Both the position numbers and the translations under genes were made by a program. This document shows positions 52,439 through 63,307 of a stretch of 64,000 nt of DNA, piece after piece. The notes below the pieces were generated by a model. That model ran no database searches. It was not told where the DNA came from and was given only the letters and a program-made list of their open reading frames with translations. The stretch is from Paramacrobiotus metropolitanus (taxonomy: Eukaryota > Tardigrada > Eutardigrada > Parachela > Macrobiotidae). Every line of letters starts with the position of its first letter. Within the stretch, counting starts at the first letter, position 1. Where the stretch lies: assembly GCF_019649055.1 (NCBI RefSeq), contig NW_026570240.1:744001-808000 (forward strand). The letters are read 5' to 3'.

Positions 52439-53251
52439 TCATAAAATCACAGTCTCAAAGGTTTGGAGTGTTTGTAACATATAATAATTCTGATGAGGCA
52501 AATTGCGGTCGAATATACGATCCGTCCACTGCTGGATATGGATCTTTAGACTACTGTTCATGACAACATCGGGAACAAAAAAGGAGTACAGGGGCCGTCG
52601 GCACTCTCCGTCTATCCATTCGATTTTCCACACCTTAGTGTCCTTCTGTAGACAATAGTTTGCCTCTTCGGAATTACTCCATAATACTACTGGATAACCA
52701 AGCAGGCAGCCGTACACCGTCGGAACACACCACTGTCTGGACCACTGATTTCGTTTCTCAATAACCCGTTCACCCATCGCCACCATTCCACGAATGTCAC
52801 GCATCATATCCGTTATGTCCAGAGTCATAAAGAATAGATGCGAATTGGCAACAACATCCGGTGAACTATTGGGAAGATCCTGAGGGTTCATCAAACGTGG
52901 CTTAGAAAGACCAGGTGAAATATCCACAAAAATAGGAGGTCGTAATCTCCGCGTGGTCACATGCGATCCCCAAGGCATGCGTACGTCCAGAATCTCTAGG
53001 TTTATCAGAAGTTTGCGCCCGGCAATTTCCACAACGTTAAGACCAGAAGGAGCAAATCGCTCCAGCTTCTCGAAGGACACATCGCCCCCGTCGATTATTA
53101 CAGCTGGTTTCGAATCTCGCAACCGCTCCACCTCGAACGCAATTTCGCCCGCTCTTTTGGCGAAGGATGGTCCCAGAATGTTCAGAATTCTTTCCTGGAT
53201 GGGTATCAGGTCATTCTCGAACTGCCCTTGTTCCTCTTCAGCTTCGAACAT
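52439..53251 (-). CDS. UPF0739 / C1orf74-like protein
   Basis: A single uninterrupted frame of 270 aa starting MFEAEEEQ at 53251. The frame is open further upstream but has no other ATG, and a TTTTCAG acceptor near 53274 suggests a 5' UTR exon. KPAVIIDGGDVS near residue 60 followed by an INLEILD segment, and later TVYGCLLGYPVVLW with a Cys soon after, resemble the C1orf74 (UPF0739) family. Its human member is about the same length (269 aa) and has no known function. No signal peptide or membrane segment seen. Assigned from memory of the family pattern, so moderate confidence. Confidence 0.55.
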   Translation of the reverse strand: MFEAEEEQGQFENDLIPIQERILNILGPSFAKRAGEIAFEVERLRDSKPAVIIDGGDVSFEKLERFAPSGLNVVEIAGRKLLINLEILDVRMPWGSHVTTRRLRPPIFVDISPGLSKPRLMNPQDLPNSSPDVVANSHLFFMTLDITDMMRDIRGMVAMGERVIEKRNQWSRQWCVPTVYGCLLGYPVVLWSNSEEANYCLQKDTKVWKIEWIDGECRRPLYSFFVPDVVMNSSLKIHIQQWTDRIFDRNLPHQNYYMLQTLQTFETVIL

Positions 53252-53803
53252 TCTCCTTCGCACTGATGAGGAAAATCTGAAAAGCAAACCCTTATATCTC
53301 TCGGTTATTGCAACTCCTGTTTTTCACATATTAAAAGATCAACCCGCAAATTGCTACGTAAAGCATTACTTATCCCGCAATACTTGACGAATCCCAAAAA
53401 AAGACTACAACGTCATGCAAATCTCCATTGAGTATTGACCATTAACAATTAACATAAACGTAATGTAGCAGCACCCAAAATTTTTATCAACTATTTACTG
53501 CGCGTCAAAACAGGAAGAGGTATACGTTGAGATAACCCTAGAATGGTGGCACAATGCCGTTATGATGTTATCCCAATACAAACTACAGTTGTGGATTTTG
53601 AGCGTAAAGCAAGCTAAAATCTCAACGTCAGCTTGCTCAACGAAATCCTATCAGATCTAAGTGAAAGCTACATGAAGCACTTATTGAAACGATTTTGGAT
53701 TACTGTCCCAAAATACTGCTACTTTTTTTCGTGAATAGTACTCACCTGGGCTGACGCAAGCGAGGGCCGTTCAGCAGGAAGTCGTCCAGTCAATACAGTA
53801 GAT

Positions 53804-54100
53804 TCAAATCAGGTAGAAGACCTGCAAAATCCTCCGTAAATCATCTAAACGGATTAATGTAATATCAGATATGGTCCCACAATAAAATACGAAATAATCT
53901 AGAATTTCCAAATAGCTTCCTCCAATCGTTAATACAACTTGATGTGTAGGACCTGCGGGACTACGGGAGGATATCAAATCTACGAATCTCACTGGATCCA
54001 CAGTTCTACAGTCTGAAGATCTAGATCTCTGCTCTCGCAGTAGATGACCGAGGAGGCACAAGCACGCATGTCGAAGAAAGCAATGCTCGCAGTTCACCAT
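53804..54100 (-). CDS. Unassigned small open frame
   Basis: 98-codon frame with ATG at 54100. It reads like protein in its second half (VVLTIGGSYLEILDYFVFY, then LIRLDDLRRILQ) but has no recognised domain. It lies upstream of the C1orf74-like gene on the same strand and might be an upstream exon, although I found no phase-compatible splice. An overlapping + frame (54044-54232, MTEEAQARMSKKAM...) competes for the same DNA. Either or both may be noise. Confidence 0.2.
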   Translation of the reverse strand: MVNCEHCFLRHACLCLLGHLLREQRSRSSDCRTVDPVRFVDLISSRSPAGPTHQVVLTIGGSYLEILDYFVFYCGTISDITLIRLDDLRRILQVFYLI

Positions 54101-54358
54101 GCGTGCTTCACTGAAGTTGAACGAAACGTACTCGTAGGCCAGTCACGTGACCACATGACGCATACAGACACGGTGAGCTCAATGGTTCAAATTTCTGACT
54201 TTGGAAACCATTCGCAAGGGTTGAAATTTTGACTACGAGTAGAGTAGCGAGTAGCAAACGCCAAACTATATTATTATAGTTTACTATATTATATTTTTTT
54301 TCATATTTTAATAAAAATATTTTTCATTAAAATTATATTCATATATTATATAATTATG

Positions 54359-54746
54359 TTTGTTTCATATTTAAACGTATTTTTTATTTCTTTTTATTTT
54401 AATATACTTACTTTATACTTAAAAAATATTTTAACATATATTTTAGGTGAAGGCTCCGCATACCACCTTTATACCGTTGGCTCTAATACCACCTTTTGCA
54501 CACCACTTTTGACTCCGCATACCATTTAAATTTTTTAATTTATGTAGTTAATTTATTAACATTCAAATCTGTTTATGTACCAACTAGCAAGTTGAAGGCA
54601 TTCAGTATCGCAACCGACGCTATGGAAAAACAGTACGAACACACATAATTTTTTTGTTTGTTTTCATATTTAAACGTATTTTCTATTTTTTTATTTTAAT
54701 ATACTTACTTTATACATACATTAAAAATATTTTAACAGATATTTTA
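54359..54746. repeat. AT-rich direct repeat pair
   Basis: A unit of about 85-90 bp occurs twice in the same orientation, at about 54359-54445 and 54655-54746, with small indels. Shared landmarks are TCATATTTAAACGTATTTT, AATATACTTACTTTATAC and AAATATTTTAACA.GATATTTTA-like ends. Between them, CTCCGCATACCA also occurs twice (about 54453 and 54513). The tract from 54250 to 54810 is extremely AT-rich. It could be a decayed mobile-element terminus or a locally duplicated tract. Confidence 0.7.
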
Positions 54747-54938
54747 TTATATTTTTCATTCTATATTTTAATATATATTTAAATATTTTAGAGTACTGTA
54801 TATTTTGACCGGTAAATAGTGCATCTTTAATCACAGGTATGTACATACTATTTTCAGCTGACAAACACACGCACAGCAAAAAAATAATATAAAAACTATA
54901 ACAGGCTTTAGCAAAAACTTCTGCTATGCTTTCTGTTT

Positions 54939-55473
54939 TCAGCGAAGCCCATAGCTCATAGCGCGTTCCTTCTTTGGATCTGGCTCGACAACCGCTGCCG
55001 GCCGGAAAAAATCTTTGGGACGTGGCTGGCTAGTAGACAGAGCTATTCCGCGACGGATACGGTACTATAGGCTCTTTATGCCTTCGCCCCATGGGCCGCA
55101 TATCATCTCTAACGCGAATTTTACGCATAATACGAGTTAATACCTTTAGTAAGTGCTACGGAACAAGCACAAATTTAGCAGTAGGAAAAATTTATAACAG
55201 CAACTCTTCCTCAATGATATCCTGATCGGGAATTGTACCCGTTACACAAATGCCATTTCCTCGTTGTATCTGGATAGAGAGCTCGAGTAAACTCTGCCGC
55301 GCGCTTCTGCCCTTTGGCGGTGGCGATATCGCTGTCTTCTCCACCAGCTTTTTTTTCCGTCCCCCCGGTCCACTCTCGCTGCCTTTTGCATCGATCGCAC
55401 CTCGGTGAACGTCGGAGCCGCAGCGAACACACCGAAAAAGGGAAACTAACGAAACACAACTGGCTACAACCAC
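54939..55473 (-). other. Possible small gene, exons unresolved
   Basis: Two exon-like blocks on the - strand. The distal one (ATG at 55128, or in frame from a CCGTAG acceptor at 55155) reads HLLKVLTRIMRKIRVRDDM, then RRHKEPIVPYPSRN to a TAG at 55030. Dropping one T lets it continue as PRPKDFFRPAAVVEPDPKKE to TGA at 54939-54941. The proximal block (55192-55473) is GC-rich and open in all three frames. One frame has GGRKKKLVEKTAISPPPKGR and ends DQDIIEEELLL; another can splice in phase to the distal block via a weak GTGTAA donor at 55247. No family recognised. Confidence 0.2.
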
Positions 55474-55799
55474 GGTATAACTTTATAGCGGTCGCACAAT
55501 ACAATACAAATTTACGCAAACGCATAATACTAGTACATTTGTCGAATTTTAAACCGGCAGCCTCACCATTTGCCGGAAAAGGGTCAGGTAGAAATTATAA
55601 TTCTCAAAACGTCCAACGAATTGCTCTTGCTTAACTTGTTGTCGCTCAGCTCAGATTACGTCCTATATGCTCGTGTGCGCGTGTACTTCTATATGCAAGA
55701 CGATACATATGTTATAAATTGATAATTTAGGTTAAGCTACAAATACGATATAAGTAAACTGGGAACGACAAAGATTATAACAGAAAATAACTTTCGGCG

Positions 55800-56590
55800 G
55801 TGTTGGAGTTTGGCGGGCGGTTTCGGACTTCGGGCGAATCGGAACAGTAAGAATTTTGTGTGTGACTATTTTTTGGATTCATCGAGCTTTACTCTGTATA
55901 GTTATTATTTGCTCTATGTATCGGAATTCGATGGAAGGACATTTACTAAAATTGGGGAGAACAAAACGAACTGCATTCTCTTGCAGAATCAGTGTAACCG
56001 TAAGGGCGAAAGCTGACAAAGGGAGCGAGTAAGTTTGACGCTGTTAAAGTGACCTTTCTTATATATCTCATCGCAAAACTTTGCTTTCTGTTGAGTGGGA
56101 TTCTTGGGAGCCAAGCAGTTGAATGGACTGCGGTGATCGCCAATTCGGCTGGACCAGAGGGAAATCGGATGGGCTTCACATCTACAGATCTGCGCGATCT
56201 GTGTTAGGCTTGTTGTTAGGAATGAAAAAACGGAACACTAAGTTGGGACTTCAGACGCATGGACCGGGTACTGGCGTATACTATCGCTGCGAGGCTCGGG
56301 ATGAGCCCGTAGCTAAAAACTCCGACCTTGTGACAACTGCGCTCGTAACAGAAAAAATTACGTACTTTCAAAACAGTTGTCGTTACTTATTAAACCAAAT
56401 AGTAAGCATGCATTCTTTCTTGTAGTACGTACACTTCGACACAATACACCATTAAATTTTGGTGTGTTTTTTTACTTCGATGTCGGTGCATCTTGGACTC
56501 GTCAGGCCGTGATATGCACCCGATTTCCGCAAAAAGTTCACTACTCTAAGCGGAAAAGGCTCGCGGAAAAAAGTACTGAATTTTGCCACA
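55800..56590 (+). other. Possible membrane-protein exons, unresolved
   Basis: From about 56010 to a TAG at 56203-56205 one + frame without a start codon reads KFDAVKVTFLIYLIAKLCFL, then GILGSQAVEW and RMGFTSTDLRDLC. This is a hydrophobic segment followed by a W ... C loop, faintly like the first half of a four-pass claudin/PMP22-type protein. GTAAGA near 55849 and a TTGCAG at about 55981-55986 could be 5' splice and acceptor sites. A competing frame begins at ATG 56123. Further exons were not found, so no gene is called. Confidence 0.2.
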
Positions 56591-58726
56591 TTGACTAACA
56601 TCACCAGGGTTTATCCCTTATCCACCTTGGCCATAGCCATAGCCAAAGCCTTGGCCTTAGCTGGTCAAAACACTCCGAGCTAGAATAAAATAAATTATAC
56701 AAGTAATGTATTATTCAAGTAAATTATTCAAGTAATGCTTCAAACACAAATTGTGTTTGTAGCTTCGACTTTCCGACAAAAATCAAGGTTCTTCCCAATA
56801 ATAAAATCGACGGTTTGTCGATAGTTTCCGTAGCTTACCGGACAGCTGCTAACTTTATTAGCGGCCTTAATTTTAATAGCGATTACGAAGTGCGAAAACT
56901 TTCTGAATTTGGTTAAAGGATTCACGAAATTATTAAATCAAGCCATTATAACCTATAAAGTTTTCAACAATACCAACGTTTTTGTATGTACAATTTTGAT
57001 GTACATCTGATTTTTGTACATTTTGATAGTATACATTTTGATGTATATATAGTATAATAATATAACCAACGCTTTTGTACATTTAATTCTACGACCAATC
57101 CTTGACCTACGAGTAAGCCGCGGAAGCCAGTTTTTTAACTTGACCTGCCGTACAATATATATGCAAAGTGCAAACAGCGTTTTGCTGTACAAAGTATTTA
57201 GTATTTACGATCAACTTGAAAACTCCAAATTTATGGCAGTTTTAATCGCTTCCGGGGCAAACGGCCCATATACATTTAATAATGACATTATGAGATCTGT
57301 ACGTTAAGCAGGTAAAATTTTTAACATAATTTATGTTTTCAGGCAAAAGACCGAAATCGCTCCTTTGCGATTGTCCTTTTTAATACGTACCTGGGCGTTT
57401 TTTGCATTGGAAACGCTTTTGCTACTGCATACTTATACATACAGTATATGACTTTGAAGAGGGCATATATAGCCGCCTCACAATTTTCTCGCATTGGTCT
57501 ACACAAAAAATAATTTTTCGCACCTGCAAAGGTACTTTAAGTCTGATTTATTGAGAAAGTTTCGTGTGTTTAGAACAATGAACACAAAAACTACTGTAAC
57601 AATGAACCGGTGGGTGTGCTGAGTTCAACTTAAATTAATTATAACGTATACGTACTCGTGAAGAACCGTTAGATTTTTTTATAAATAAATAATTTGGTAT
57701 TATTATAGTTAACAATTTTATTGGATTCAGAATGATTCGTATACAGAATACACAACCTATCTCGTGTTTACGTAGGGTGTGGTTTGAAAAATCGTAATAT
57801 TTAACACATGTTGTACAAGAAGAAAAAGTTAATCTTTGCTCTATGAAGCCAGGCGATACAAAATCTCTTTGAGAAATCAATCTTCGGTGCCTGCTGCCTA
57901 TTTCAGTTTGATTCAGATTCAGTAATTTATAATAGACTGTTCAAGAAGACCAGTATTTTCGAAAATTACCAAAGTATTTAATATTGCGTCAAACCAGTAT
58001 CAGTGCTTTCGTGATAAGATGGTAGTGAATTATACTATGCACGAAATAAGTATGCAGTATACGAGTAGATTCAAAATCGGCGTGCGGACTCACTACGTTT
58101 TGTTACTTCAGAATTTGGGCAGGGTTTGGACGCAGAAGAAATGTAATGTGGAAGGGATCGGTGGTAGTCCAAGCGTGTTTGGCTTATTCTTTAGAAAAGC
58201 GGCTGCAGCAGTATTATCCAAATATGCAAATATCCAGCGTGTTGACATTTCTTTGTCCCGCTGTAGAGCCATATCGTTATCGCACCGTCATTTCAGTCCT
58301 TCAGTGAATTTTTATACTCAACGTCGTCTTCGACTATTAAATGTCGACTGATACGGATGTCGACTCCTGCCGTACAAAATAAAGAGCTATTGCCGGCATT
58401 CCCTGTGAAGCTGTGATCAGATCGCTGGGAATCAGTCTGCGGTGAAAACTCTTCCCAATTTAAAGACTGACAAATCAGCTTCATGAACTTGCATTTAGGT
58501 ATCGGTTTTTTGTGTGTGCATAGCTCCACAATCAGGCGCCAGCGTCAGCTGCGTAAATTTTGCTGATTTTGTTACCTTGTGCAGCAGCATATTGTATAAG
58601 TATATAATTTCCAAAACAGCTAGTATTTAATTTTGCAGAATTTGACTTAATTGCCGCATCAATTTGCAAAGTTGATCGCACAATTCCACAATATTTGTTG
58701 GTTGCAGGCTTGCAGCATATTTACAT
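56591..58726. other. Repeat-rich, no gene seen
   Basis: Includes short simple repeats (GGCCATAGCCATAGCC near 56625) and a block at 56970-57080 where GTACATTTTGAT-like and ACCAACG.TTTTGTA-like units recur. The frame at 58019-58351 (+) matches nothing and overlaps open frames on the other strand. Confidence 0.4.
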
Positions 58727-59480
58727 TTACGTAGTATGACTGTAGCGCTGTACTCCCTCAAGGGGCTTGATGACCGCATGGCTTGCCGAGTTATGCGACC
58801 GTTTACCGGTTTTGCAAAGGTTTGAGATGAAATTTGATATTGTACGGCACCAGTTCTGTTTTTGAATTTGAATCAGGAATGCACCGAGATATCCATGGCT
58901 TTGTCTTGGATAATAGCTGTACGTGTATATATGTTGCTCAGACATACAGTCATGATGGATGGTCTTGCCGGAAAAGGTGACATCCCCAGAGAAATTCTCA
59001 AGAGTCATTTTTTTGAATGATCGACCGCGTCTAATTTCCCACTTGGGTCCATTAATTCCTGTGCACCAGTATGCCGTCCTGTTAATGGTACACCACACAC
59101 CAGCATCGTAATCATCCGGTTACGGTGAAACCTATTGAAGCGGTCTTAACATGTCCAGCCAGTACAAAAGACAAATCCATATTTTCCAGCCTATCTTCTT
59201 TAATATCATGTGAGTTTGTATTGCCCCAGTATTCCGTATTCGCCATAGCTGTATTCGTCTTTTCGCCAGTAAAGATTGATTGATACCGCTTTTCACGTAA
59301 TATTTGCATCTGTGACGCTAATTTTTCAGTTCTTCGGTTTTCGATTCTTTTAGTTCAATTCTTCGCTTAATGTTTGAGACGGCTACTGCAAGCACATCCC
59401 TTAAAACTGCATGTTGTGTACGTCGACAAACAAATTTATTATCGAATTCCCAGCGTAAGTAGCACTAGCCGATGCAGTGA
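58727..59480 (-). CDS. Unassigned coiled-coil plus Cys/Trp-rich protein, frames broken
   Basis: Reading down the - strand from a TAG acceptor-like site at about 59468: YLRWEFDNKFVCRRTQHAVL, then a heptad-like basic/acidic helix (IKRRIELKESKTEELK), then ASQMQILREKRYQS (an A-run near 59330 needs one more base). Next come DLSFVLAGHVKTASIGFTVT and, after a second one-base shift near 59120, AGVWCTINRTAYWCTG, GDVTFSGKTIHHDC and YYPRQSHGYLGAFLIQI to a TAA at 58727. If both shifts are sequence errors this is about 240 residues: coiled coil then a probable beta-rich domain. Upstream in frame, before the TAG, HKWTSRGVKSTYF recalls the W-T-S-R segment of hAT transposases, but the rest does not fit that family. 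No firm assignment. Confidence 0.35.
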
Positions 59481-59792
59481 ACATTTAATAAAATGGCAAA
59501 GTATGTAGATTTCACTCCACGGGAAGTCCATTTATGAAGATCCCAATGTGACAGATTGTTCGTCCTGTTACCTCAGCCATGGTATATTTAAAGCAGCAGG
59601 TCTACATTCATGAAAGAACTCCCTGATTAAATTAAGTATTCAAACGTTTGTCTTCAAATCGACTTCACAATACCGGCCGATCGCGAATTGTAAGTTACGG
59701 TAATTATGTGATACTGAACTACTCCTACGTTAGTGCCATGCTTATTTAGGTCCTGTTGTACAAAATACATGCTTCTATATAATTTGAATTCG

Positions 59793-59833
59793 TTGCATTA
59801 GGGTGTGCATTAATAATGCACACCCTAATGCAA
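59793..59833. repeat. Near-gapless 41-bp palindrome
   Basis: Arms 59793-59812 and 59814-59833 are exact 20-bp reverse complements with one central base. It sits about 205 bp before the ATG of the TNF-receptor-like gene. Such a short spacer would form a cruciform rather than a stable RNA loop. Confidence 0.8.
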
Positions 59834-60038
59834 GCGCATAACGCGCACCAGTTGCACACACTGATTTTATTTTTAGCTTATTGTTATTAGGACTGACAAA
59901 TTGTTTAGTTGTGGATAGCTACACCGACGATTCGGCGGGTTTAATTAAAAATATTTTTTATTGTTTTTCATAGCTTTGCCCACTTTCGGGTACCAAATCA
60001 CACAAACTTATTCAATTCCAACGGAGGGATAACCAACA

Positions 60039-63000
60039 ATGTCTTACGGCATATGCACATGGCTTGGAGGCGCCTTGTTCCTGACCTTTCTTGTGATAAC
60101 TGATGTAAGTAGGTAAAATGTCAATAATGGTATGGACGAAGGATGAGCAATTTTAAACTCATGAGCGTTATATTGAAGTAAGGCAAACAGAAAGAGTGAT
60201 CGATTTCTAGATAACTTTTGCATTGGGGCATGTTCTTTCTTTATTATACTTCACGGTACGTTAATTCGTAAAGGAACAAGGATTTAGCATTTGGGAAAGT
60301 GGGTGTCACTCGAGTGGCATCTTATGGCATCCCGTAGGGAATTAATCTTTCTTGAAGTTCGCACATAATATCACTTATTGATCTCATCATTTACAAAAGG
60401 GCTGTTTTTTTATTTGCTTGTTACAAAGATTACTCGTGCATTCAGTATTACAAAATGACTGGACTTCGTCTAAAATTGCAACACACAGCGATTTTCGGCA
60501 GCGAACAGAAGATTATCTGCTATACGTACTTCAAGTATACTCGAGTACATTAAACCAAATCTTTAAACGGCTGGCAAAAAATGTAGGCAAAAAATGTGTT
60601 AGCACGGCTGGCAAAAAATGTATTAGCCTATTAGGTAGTTCTTGTAATCCGCCAGAATGTACGAAACGACTAATTCTTCGTAGGAATTTTTGAGAATTTT
60701 TGTAATTTTTAAATACTTATTTATCTAACTCATTCTGATAAATTTGTATGCGTACCTGAATTCTTTGCTTAATACAGGATTGGATTTCGGTTAACCCAGC
60801 AAAATCAATAGAGAGCGCGGTAATAAGCCGCTGCGCGAACAAGTTGTTCGATATATGGATAATACAATTTGCATGTGTCAATAGATAGAACATTTGTATT
60901 AATGATTTTTACATAAGGGTATCCCCAACACAGTCGTTTCTGTTGTCAAAACGTGCTGGTACATCGATGCTGGGAACAACATGTTCACGGTATAACGGTA
61001 TAACAACATGTTCACAATAATGGACGTAAGCTTATCAAGTGTAAGAGTGGGCTTAAACCTTATTTAAAATTTTGCTAGCGTTTAAATAACAGAATATTAA
61101 AAATAAGTTGTTGTTAATTTGAAATTGAAAATTCTTTATTAAATGTCTGTGGTACTTTTTCAGGTTATTGTCGCCTTCAATTTCGGAGCACATCCCATGC
61201 ACCATGACCATGTCTGTTCGGCGTGTACAGCTGGACATGGGTTGAAATCGTTCTGCAACAGCACCCACGGTAGGCTGATTAAGCTAACGAAAACAGGATT
61301 TTCTTTATAGTTTTTACAGTGCGATAGGTCTAGCTAATTCGAAGTTAGTACTTATATGAATTTCCGCTTTTTACAGATTAAATTTAGTTATTATTGGGAT
61401 TTAGAAGCACATGTAAAGGCATTGAACAGCTACTTATTTATGCAACAGTTGCAGTATAAAGGAAAAAGATTGGAAAACTTTATGTAAAAATAAACATTTC
61501 ATATGGGCAAATCCATGCAGTATCCTCTCCATTAAATATAAATGCGTCTAACTGGTAAGTTCAGTCGCATTGGCTTTATGGATGTTTTCTCGTGACAGAT
61601 ACCGTGTGTGAGCCTTGTGAAGCTGGTCGATCATTTTCTTCATCCTATTTGCACATGAATAAGTGTCAACCGTGCTCATTATGCGGGCCATTGTTATTTA
61701 TCGACCGGAAGTGCAGCGTTTTATCCGACACGTCCTGTGAGTCGTGTGAGACAATCCGAAGACCGCATACCTGGGAATATTTCCGTAGCTGTTTGGCATT
61801 TCATGACAACGAGCCACAAAGCCAGCGCAACGTGAAGCTGTATTTGATGCAAAAACAGATTGCTGAAATGCGCAACGACAATCACGATTTAACGGATCAG
61901 GAGAATATCGATCTGGAGCTCATGCAGGAAGAACTGCATCTACGAAATGAATTTGATAAATTAAAGGCTGTTGTAGCGGAAGAAATGGCTGATATTAAAG
62001 AACTTGGATCAGCGGTCAATCATGTAATGGAGAAAAATTTCGACAAGAGCAAATTGGTTGCAGGCCAAATTAGCCAAAAAGGTGAGTATACCGCTACCTT
62101 ACAAAATATACTTGTACTAGTAGCAGCAGACCGACGTTGGGTTGCCGTGTAGCAGGGGTGTTTTATTTGTTTTATAGACGATATCAATCTTGCTGATACA
62201 TACGAAAAAAACCCCCAAGCAGTTCTGATAATCGTATTACTTTCGACATTTGCTCTTCTGGGACTTGGAACTGTTATTGGCATAATAATCCTGATTTCTG
62301 TTAACAAGAAAGCGTCCAGTGCAAAAACATATGGAGGAGTGAGTGTAAGTTACAAGGGCCGCGCGGAAAATTAAGTCTAATGTACTTACGCATCACAGAA
62401 CTAAGAATAAGTACTTGATATGTAGAACAAAGAACACGTACAATTTCGTTTTAGTATACAAACTCTATATAAATGGAATTATAAAACAGTAAATATTCAT
62501 TAGAACATTCTCCACATCGCCATAAAATGTTTTTAAATGTAGCCGGAAATAAGCATACTTACGTCGTACATTACCTTTTTCGGAAGATATAGACGATTAT
62601 TTTTTCCCAAGTGGCTAAAAGTTCTCTGGCCTTTAAACATCAAACCATTCTTCTCAATGGCCTGGAAATGAACGCTTTGAGCGTAACTTTATTATGCAAC
62701 TGGCGCATCTTTTGGAAAGGCGTTACGGCATCTAATGCGATTTTTTCTGGTGCAGTCAAGGAGTACTCATTAAGGTCACTATCTGTTACGGTTTAGACAA
62801 AACATGCCAGTTAGTCATTGATTTTCACTGATTATTTTGTTGACAATGCATTCGTTACATGGTAAACTGACTATCTGGACGGTTTTGCGTCAAAACGATT
62901 GCGCTATAGGGATAGGGATGAATAATATAATGTTCTACCGCAGTAACTAGTACTAACTACCGCAATAATTACATAATAATATAATTTTCTACCTACAGTA

Positions 63001-63307
63001 ACTCTGTAGAGCCATGCGTTTGTGTGCGTAGTTGCAAGATGAGATTAAGTACTGTATGTGGCGCATATATTAGTTTACATCCAAACAAATTTAAAAGATA
63101 AGTAAAATTATCGTTAAGTTTGAGTACTTAATTTTTAAACGTCTTAACGAAGCTATGGACTATCACAGGACATTTCCGAGGATAACAAAAACAAAAAACC
63201 TTAACTGACAAATCCCTTTTGTTTTGCAGATAAGCGACGATGGCGCGACCTTGCTTCAGATCGAACAAGAGCTAACCGAAGAAGATATCGATGCTAGTCT
63301 TATGTAA
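60039..63307 (+). CDS. TNF-receptor-like type I membrane protein
   Basis: 299 aa; exons 60039-60104, 61164-61269, 61599-62081, 62178-62344, 63230-63307, all in phase. Exon 1 is the signal peptide (TWLGGALFLTFLVIT). Exons 2-3 carry cysteine-rich repeats in TNFR style: CSACTAGHGLKSFC, CEPCEAGRSFSS, CQPCSLC, and DRKCSVLSDTSCESC. The stalk that follows is a strongly charged, heptad-like helix (MQKQIAEMRNDN ... EFDKLKAVVAEEMADIKEL), an unusual addition for a TNF receptor. One transmembrane helix follows (VLIIVLLSTFALLGLGTVIG), then a tail of about 45 residues ending in an acidic EEDIDASLM. No death domain is seen; TLLQIEQELTEED could be a short adaptor-binding motif. A coiled-coil stalk would favour preformed oligomers (inference). 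The ligand is unknown. Confidence 0.75.

Noticed and set aside
53804-54100. N-terminal exon of the C1orf74-like gene
   Set aside because: No phase-compatible acceptor found, and the downstream frame already gives the family's full length.
56591-56680. Gly/Tyr-rich C-terminus (GQGFGYGYGQGG) on the - strand
   Set aside because: A stop lies immediately upstream in frame; it is a short simple repeat.
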